A stretch of 64,000 bases of DNA. It comes from Micromonospora trifolii (GTDB taxonomy: Bacteria > Actinomycetota > Actinomycetes > Mycobacteriales > Micromonosporaceae). A program made the translations under genes and the position numbers. The stretch lies in the NCBI RefSeq assembly GCF_022229005.1, contig NZ_JAKKFD010000027.1:1-64000 (forward strand). The letters run 5' to 3'. Positions 60,315-64,000 of the stretch are shown in pieces (the first letter of the stretch is position 1; every line of letters starts with the position of its first letter). The notes beneath the pieces are model-generated. The model was not told where the DNA came from. It was given only the letters and a program-made list of their open reading frames with translations, and did not search any database.

Positions 60315-61898
60315 TCAGAGCGGGATGTTGCCGTGCTTCTTGGGCGGCAGAGTCTCCCGCTTGGTGCGCAGGACGCGCAGCGCCCGAACGATCTGGGTGC
60401 GCGTCTCGTGCGGAGCGATCACCGAGTCGATGTACCCGCGCTCGGCGGCCACGTACGGGTTTGCCAGGGTGTCCTCGTACTCGGCGATCTTCTCGGCCCG
60501 GACCGCCGCCGGGTCCTCGGCGCCGGCCAGCTCGGAGCGGTAGAGGATGTTCACAGCGCCCTGCGCGCCCATCACCGCGATCTGCGCGGTCGGCCAGGCG
60601 AAGTTCAGGTCCGCGCCGAGGTGCTTGGAGCCCATCACGTCGTACGCCCCGCCGTACGCCTTGCGGGTGATCACGGTGACCTTCGGGACGGTCGCCTCGG
60701 CGTACGCGTAGATGAGCTTGGCGCCCCGGCGGATGATGCCGTCCCACTCCTGACCGGTGCCGGGCAGGAAGCCGGGCACGTCCACGAAGGTCAGCACCGG
60801 GATGTTGAACGCGTCGCAGGTGCGAACGAACCGGGCGGCCTTCTCCGAGGCGGCGATGTCCAGGGTGCCGGCGAAGTGCATCGGCTGGTTGGCCACCACG
60901 CCGACCGGTCGCCCCTCGACCCGGCCGTAGCCGACCACGATGTTCTGCGCGTAGAGCGGCTGGACCTCCAGGAACTCCCCGTCGTCGAGAACGTGTTCGA
61001 CGACCGTGTGGATGTCGTACGGCTGGTTGGCCGAGTCCGGGATCAGGGTGTCCAACTCCCGGTCCTCGTCGCTGATCGCCAGCTCGGCGGGGGCGTCGAC
61101 GACGACCGGCTCGTCGAGGTTGTTCGACGGCAGGTACGACAGCAACGCCTTGACGTAGTCGACAGCGTCCTCCTCGTCGCTGGCGAGGTAGTGCGCGTTG
61201 CCGCTGCGCGAGTTGTGCGTACGCGCGCCGCCCAACTCCTCCATGCCGACGTCCTCGCCAGTCACCGTCTTGATCACGTCCGGACCGGTGATGAACATGT
61301 GCGAGGTCTTGTCGACCATCACGGTGAAGTCGGTGACCGCCGGGGAGTAGACCGCGCCGCCGGCGCAGGGCCCCATCACCAGTGAGATCTGCGGGATGAC
61401 GCCGGAGGCCCGCACGTTGCGGAAGAAGATCTCGCCGTAGAGGCCGAGCGAGACGACGCCCTCCTGGATGCGCGCGCCGCCGGAGTCGTTGATGCCGACC
61501 ACCGGGCAGCCGATCTTCATGGCCAGGTCCATCACCTTGACGATCTTCTCGCCGAAGACCTCACCGAGCGAGCCACCGAAGACCGTGAAGTCCTGCGCGA
61601 AGACGCACACCTGCCGGCCGTCCACCGTGCCGTAGCCGGTGACCACACCATCGCCGTACGGGCGGTTGCGCTCCAGCCCGAAGGCGGTGGACCGGTGCCG
61701 GGCCAGCTCGTCGAGTTCGACGAAGGAGCCCTCGTCGAGGAGCATCTCGATCCGCTCGCGTGCGGTCTTCTTGCCGCGCGAGTGCTGCTTCTCCACGGCG
61801 CGAGCCGACCCGGCGTGCACCGCCTCGTCGACCCGGCGCTCCAGGTCCGCCAGCTTGCCCGCGGTGCTGTGGATGTTGGTCCCGGTCTCGGTAGTCAC
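60315..61898 (-). CDS. pccB: acyl-CoA carboxylase carboxyltransferase (beta) subunit
   Basis: A 527-residue carboxyltransferase with both halves of the crotonase-like fold: LDEGSFVELDELARHR, GINDSGGARIQEGVVSLGLYGEIFFRN, LVMGPCAGGAVYSPAVTDF and FVDVPGFLPGTGQEWDGIIRRGAKL. The second GG dyad that builds the oxyanion hole is visible in KAYGGAYDVMGSK. It transfers CO2 from biotin to propionyl- or acetyl-CoA. It probably partners with accA and accE of this window. It starts at GTG 61898 with TATATT 6 nt upstream and is divergent from birA. Confidence 0.95.
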   Translation of the reverse strand: MTTETGTNIHSTAGKLADLERRVDEAVHAGSARAVEKQHSRGKKTARERIEMLLDEGSFVELDELARHRSTAFGLERNRPYGDGVVTGYGTVDGRQVCVFAQDFTVFGGSLGEVFGEKIVKVMDLAMKIGCPVVGINDSGGARIQEGVVSLGLYGEIFFRNVRASGVIPQISLVMGPCAGGAVYSPAVTDFTVMVDKTSHMFITGPDVIKTVTGEDVGMEELGGARTHNSRSGNAHYLASDEEDAVDYVKALLSYLPSNNLDEPVVVDAPAELAISDEDRELDTLIPDSANQPYDIHTVVEHVLDDGEFLEVQPLYAQNIVVGYGRVEGRPVGVVANQPMHFAGTLDIAASEKAARFVRTCDAFNIPVLTFVDVPGFLPGTGQEWDGIIRRGAKLIYAYAEATVPKVTVITRKAYGGAYDVMGSKHLGADLNFAWPTAQIAVMGAQGAVNILYRSELAGAEDPAAVRAEKIAEYEDTLANPYVAAERGYIDSVIAPHETRTQIVRALRVLRTKRETLPPKKHGNIPL

Positions 61899-61904
61899 CC
61901 AGGG

Positions 61905-61910
61905 AATATA
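61905..61910 (-). promoter_or_regulatory. pccB leaderless -10
   Basis: TATATT on the minus strand, 6 nt before the pccB GTG. Confidence 0.55.
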
Positions 61911-61970
61911 ACGATGGTTCAGGTGGGTGCTGCTGTGCAGTACGCCTCAGTGTCGGCCGGAGCACCGCCG

Positions 61971-61976
61971 TAGGCT
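61971..61976 (+). promoter_or_regulatory. birA leaderless -10
   Basis: TAGGCT, 6 nt before the birA ATG. Confidence 0.55.
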
Positions 61977-61982
61977 GGCGGA

Positions 61983-62858
61983 ATGTCGGGCTCCCCGTAC
62001 ACCGATCTGGACCGGCCGCCGCTGTCGGTGGCCCGGCTGCGCCGCGCGTTGATCGCGCCGAACGGGCCCTGGGCCCGGCTGGAGTTGCGTGCCGAGACCG
62101 GCTCCACCAACGCCGACGTGGCCGAGGCCGCTCGGGCCGACGAGCCCGAGGGTCTGGTAGTGGTCGCCGAGCGGCAGACCGCGGGGCGGGGCCGGCGCGG
62201 TCGGGTCTGGCAGTCGCCGGCGCGGGCCGGCATCGCGACGAGCGTGCTGCTGCGGCCCGGCGAGGCCGTGCCGGAGCGCGGATGGCTGCCGGCGACCCCC
62301 ACCGGGTACGGGTGGCTGCCGTTGCTGGCCGGCGTGGCGCTGGTCGAGGCGGTGGCCCGGCTGGCCGAGCTGGAGGCCACCCTCAAGTGGCCGAACGACC
62401 TGCTGATCGACGACGCGAAGTGCGCGGGCGTGCTGGCCGAGGCGGTGCCCGGACGGGCAGCGGACCAACCGCCGGCCATCGTGCTGGGCATCGGGCTCAA
62501 CGTGACGCTGCGCGCCGACGAGCTGCCGGTGAATCCGACCGGGCTGCCGGCCACCTCGCTCCAGTTGGCCGGCGCGGTGGCCACCGATCGGGATCCGCTG
62601 CTGCGGGCGCTGCTGCGGGCGGTCGCCGACTGGTACGACCGTTGGCGTTCGGCGGGCGGCGACGCGGTGGCCAGCGGCCTGCGTGACGCCTACCTGGCGG
62701 CCTGCGCGACGATCGGCCGTGAGGTACGCGTCCTGCTTCCCGACGGCGACTCCCTGACCGGCACCGCCACCGGGGTGGACCCGGACGGTCAACTGATGGT
62801 CACCACGTCCACCGGCGCCCGAACCCTGGCCGCCGGCGACGTCCTGCACCTCCGCTGA
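61983..62858 (+). CDS. birA: biotin--[acetyl-CoA-carboxylase] ligase
   Basis: A 291-residue biotin protein ligase without the N-terminal DNA-binding domain of E. coli BirA, so it is the monofunctional type. Motifs are LRAETGSTNADV, the ATP/biotin loop TAGRGRRGRVWQSP, LKWPNDLLIDDAKCAGVLAE and the C-terminal SH3-like domain (VDPDGQLMVTTSTGARTLAAGD). It biotinylates Lys549 of the AccA encoded at 43670. It is divergent from pccB, a conserved arrangement in actinobacteria. Start at ATG 61983. Confidence 0.95.
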   Translation: MSGSPYTDLDRPPLSVARLRRALIAPNGPWARLELRAETGSTNADVAEAARADEPEGLVVVAERQTAGRGRRGRVWQSPARAGIATSVLLRPGEAVPERGWLPATPTGYGWLPLLAGVALVEAVARLAELEATLKWPNDLLIDDAKCAGVLAEAVPGRAADQPPAIVLGIGLNVTLRADELPVNPTGLPATSLQLAGAVATDRDPLLRALLRAVADWYDRWRSAGGDAVASGLRDAYLAACATIGREVRVLLPDGDSLTGTATGVDPDGQLMVTTSTGARTLAAGDVLHLR

Positions 62859-62965
62859 GGACCGGCAAGATCACGAAGAGCCGAGTGGGACCGCGCGGCG
62901 GATGTCGCGGTGGGGCTTGGGGGGTTTACCGTCTGCGCGTCCAGAAAATCGCGTTGGAGGTTCCC

Positions 62966-63538
62966 GTGGCGTTTCCTGAAGACGTGCTCACCGAGGACGA
63001 GCACGTCGTGCTGCACCTGCACCCGCACTGGAAGGCGCTGATCCGGCCGATCGCGGTGCTGGTGCTGGCCATCGCCGCGGTGGTGGTCGGCGTGCTCCTG
63101 TTGCCCGAGAGTGGCGGCGGTTCGATCGCGCTGGCCGTGATCGGGGCGATCGCCCTGGTCGCGGTGCTCTGGCTCGGCCTGTGGCCGTTCCTGGTCTGGC
63201 GCACCACCCACTACCTGTTCACTAACGAGCGGGTCCTGCTTCAGCAGGGTGTGTTTTCCCGGGACCGGCGGGACCTCCCGCTCGCCCGGGTCAACGACCA
63301 CTCGATGAACCAGCGTTTCGTCGAGCGCCTGCTCGGCTGCGGGACCCTGACCATCGAGTCGGCCGGTGAACGCGGCCAGTCGGTGCTCGCCGACGTGCCG
63401 GACGTCGGCAAGGTGCAGACCAGGCTGTACGAGCTGGTCGAGGCACAGCACGACAAGCACTCGCTGGGCGATGGCGAGATGCGCGACATGCTCGCCGACA
63501 TGCAGGACGGCAAGCCGCTGCGCGACACCACCACCTGA
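62966..63538 (+). CDS. PH-domain (bPH2/YdbS-like) membrane protein
   Basis: A 190-residue protein starting at GTG 62966 with GGAGG four nt upstream. The N-terminus has a basic/His segment (HVVLHLHPHWKALIRP), two membrane helices (PIAVLVLAIAAVVVGVLLL and IALAVIGAIALVAVLWLGLWP) and a bacterial PH domain with YLFTNERVLLQQGVFSRDRRDLPLARVNDHS and GCGTLTIESAGERG. Function of this family is unsettled; a membrane scaffold role is suggested. Its codirectional neighbour is birA. Confidence 0.88.
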   Translation: MAFPEDVLTEDEHVVLHLHPHWKALIRPIAVLVLAIAAVVVGVLLLPESGGGSIALAVIGAIALVAVLWLGLWPFLVWRTTHYLFTNERVLLQQGVFSRDRRDLPLARVNDHSMNQRFVERLLGCGTLTIESAGERGQSVLADVPDVGKVQTRLYELVEAQHDKHSLGDGEMRDMLADMQDGKPLRDTTT

Positions 63539-63582
63539 ACCGGACGGTTGGGACCCGCCCCTGCCGCACTGTCGGGGGTGGG

Positions 63583-64000
63583 TCAGTCGGGTCGGTGGGC
63601 CTCGGGTGAGTCGCTGCTCTCCGTCGGGGCGCCGTCGGACGACCCGTCGGTGGGCGGGTCCGCTGCGGTCGGGCCACCGTCGGGCTGGTCGACTGCGGGC
63701 TGGTCCGCTTCGGGCGCCGGGGCGGCTTCGGGGGCTTCGGCCTCGGGGGCTTCGGCCTCGGCGGGGTCGGCCTCGACCGGTCGTACGGCGAACCAGCCAC
63801 GGAAGCGGGTCCGCAGCACCTCCTGCTCGGGCCGGTCGTCCGGGCCGAGGCGCAGCATGGTGCCGGTGAGGCTCACGGTGCCGAGCCCGGGGCGGGCGGT
63901 CGACGGCCTGGCGCCCATCACGTCGACCCGTACCGCGAGCCGGTCGCCGGCCCGCACGGGCGCGAGCCAGCGCAGCTCCTCCAGGCCGGGGGACGCGTCC
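63583..64000 (-). CDS. MaoC-like dehydratase (partial, C-terminal end in window)
   Basis: The reading frame enters from the right edge and stops at TCA 63583. The visible part begins with PGLEELRWLAPVRAGDRLAV, the hot-dog fold segment found in MaoC/R-hydratase domains, followed by VDVMGARPSTARPGLGTVS. The last 60 residues are Glu/Ala/Asp/Pro-rich and unlikely to be folded. The N-terminus and the hydratase catalytic Asp/His lie outside the window, so the activity is not testable here. The acidic tail (EAEAPEAEAPEAA) is unusual for MaoC proteins. Confidence 0.75.
   Translation of the reverse strand, partial: DASPGLEELRWLAPVRAGDRLAVRVDVMGARPSTARPGLGTVSLTGTMLRLGPDDRPEQEVLRTRFRGWFAVRPVEADPAEAEAPEAEAPEAAPAPEADQPAVDQPDGGPTAADPPTDGSSDGAPTESSDSPEAHRPD

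Overview
The window is very GC-rich, with dense genes, strong G/C preference at third codon positions, many GTG starts and frequent 4-nt ATGA overlaps. Its gene content (acyl-CoA carboxylase with an epsilon subunit, GuaB1, LpdA-like oxidoreductase, PknB-type receptor kinases, mycosin/type VII secretion genes) points to an actinobacterium, most likely Micromonosporaceae (Micromonospora-like). It reads as chromosomal core interleaved with accessory inserts. No rRNA, tRNA, CRISPR array, intact insertion sequence or prophage was seen.

Layout. 0-5 kb: a large protein that looks like a catalytically dead IS110-type transposase N-terminus fused to a long disordered tail, an acidic unknown protein, a PadR regulator and a membrane protein. 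4.7-10.5 kb: cytochrome bd oxidase operon cydABDC. 10.8-12.2 kb: a BlaI/M56 peptidase pair. 12.5-19 kb: deoxynucleoside and pyrimidine salvage (deoC, two aldehyde dehydrogenase-like genes, upp, a phosphosugar mutase) plus a GOLPH3-like protein. 19-33 kb: receptor kinase, a B12-type acyl-CoA mutase large subunit, M20 amidohydrolase, small enzymes, an LpdA-like oxidoreductase and a HigBA-type toxin-antitoxin pair. 33-35 kb: an editing-domain-less threonyl-tRNA synthetase behind what looks like a threonine-codon leader peptide and attenuator. 35-48 kb: a heterodimeric ABC exporter with its MarR regulator, DoxX/TetR, GuaB1, LysE/LysG, the biotin carboxylase subunit accA, and a PadR-controlled drug ABC transporter. 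48-64 kb: O-methyltransferase, Maf, a three-gene type VII secretion cassette, accE, a second receptor kinase, a GH25 lysozyme, Uma2, M50, PanE-like reductase, an ECF sigma factor pair, pccB, birA, a PH-domain membrane protein and a truncated MaoC-like gene at the right edge.

How it fits together. accA, maf, accE, pccB and birA lie in the order known from Streptomyces, but three accessory blocks separate them here. DeoC releases acetaldehyde that the adjacent aldehyde dehydrogenase can oxidise. The cyd operon encodes both the bd oxidase and its CydDC assembly transporter. Many small regulators sit beside their targets, and matching palindromic sites can be read by eye for PadR/ABC, MarR/ABC, TetR/DoxX and HigBA.

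Two window-wide patterns stand out. Seventeen start codons (sixteen genes plus the threonine leader ORF) lie 6-8 nt downstream of a TANNNT -10 hexamer, the geometry of leaderless transcription. Long perfect or near-perfect inverted repeats (up to 28 bp) sit between genes, mostly just after stop codons, and probably act as terminators without a U-tract. All calls come from reading sequence alone; no database search was run.
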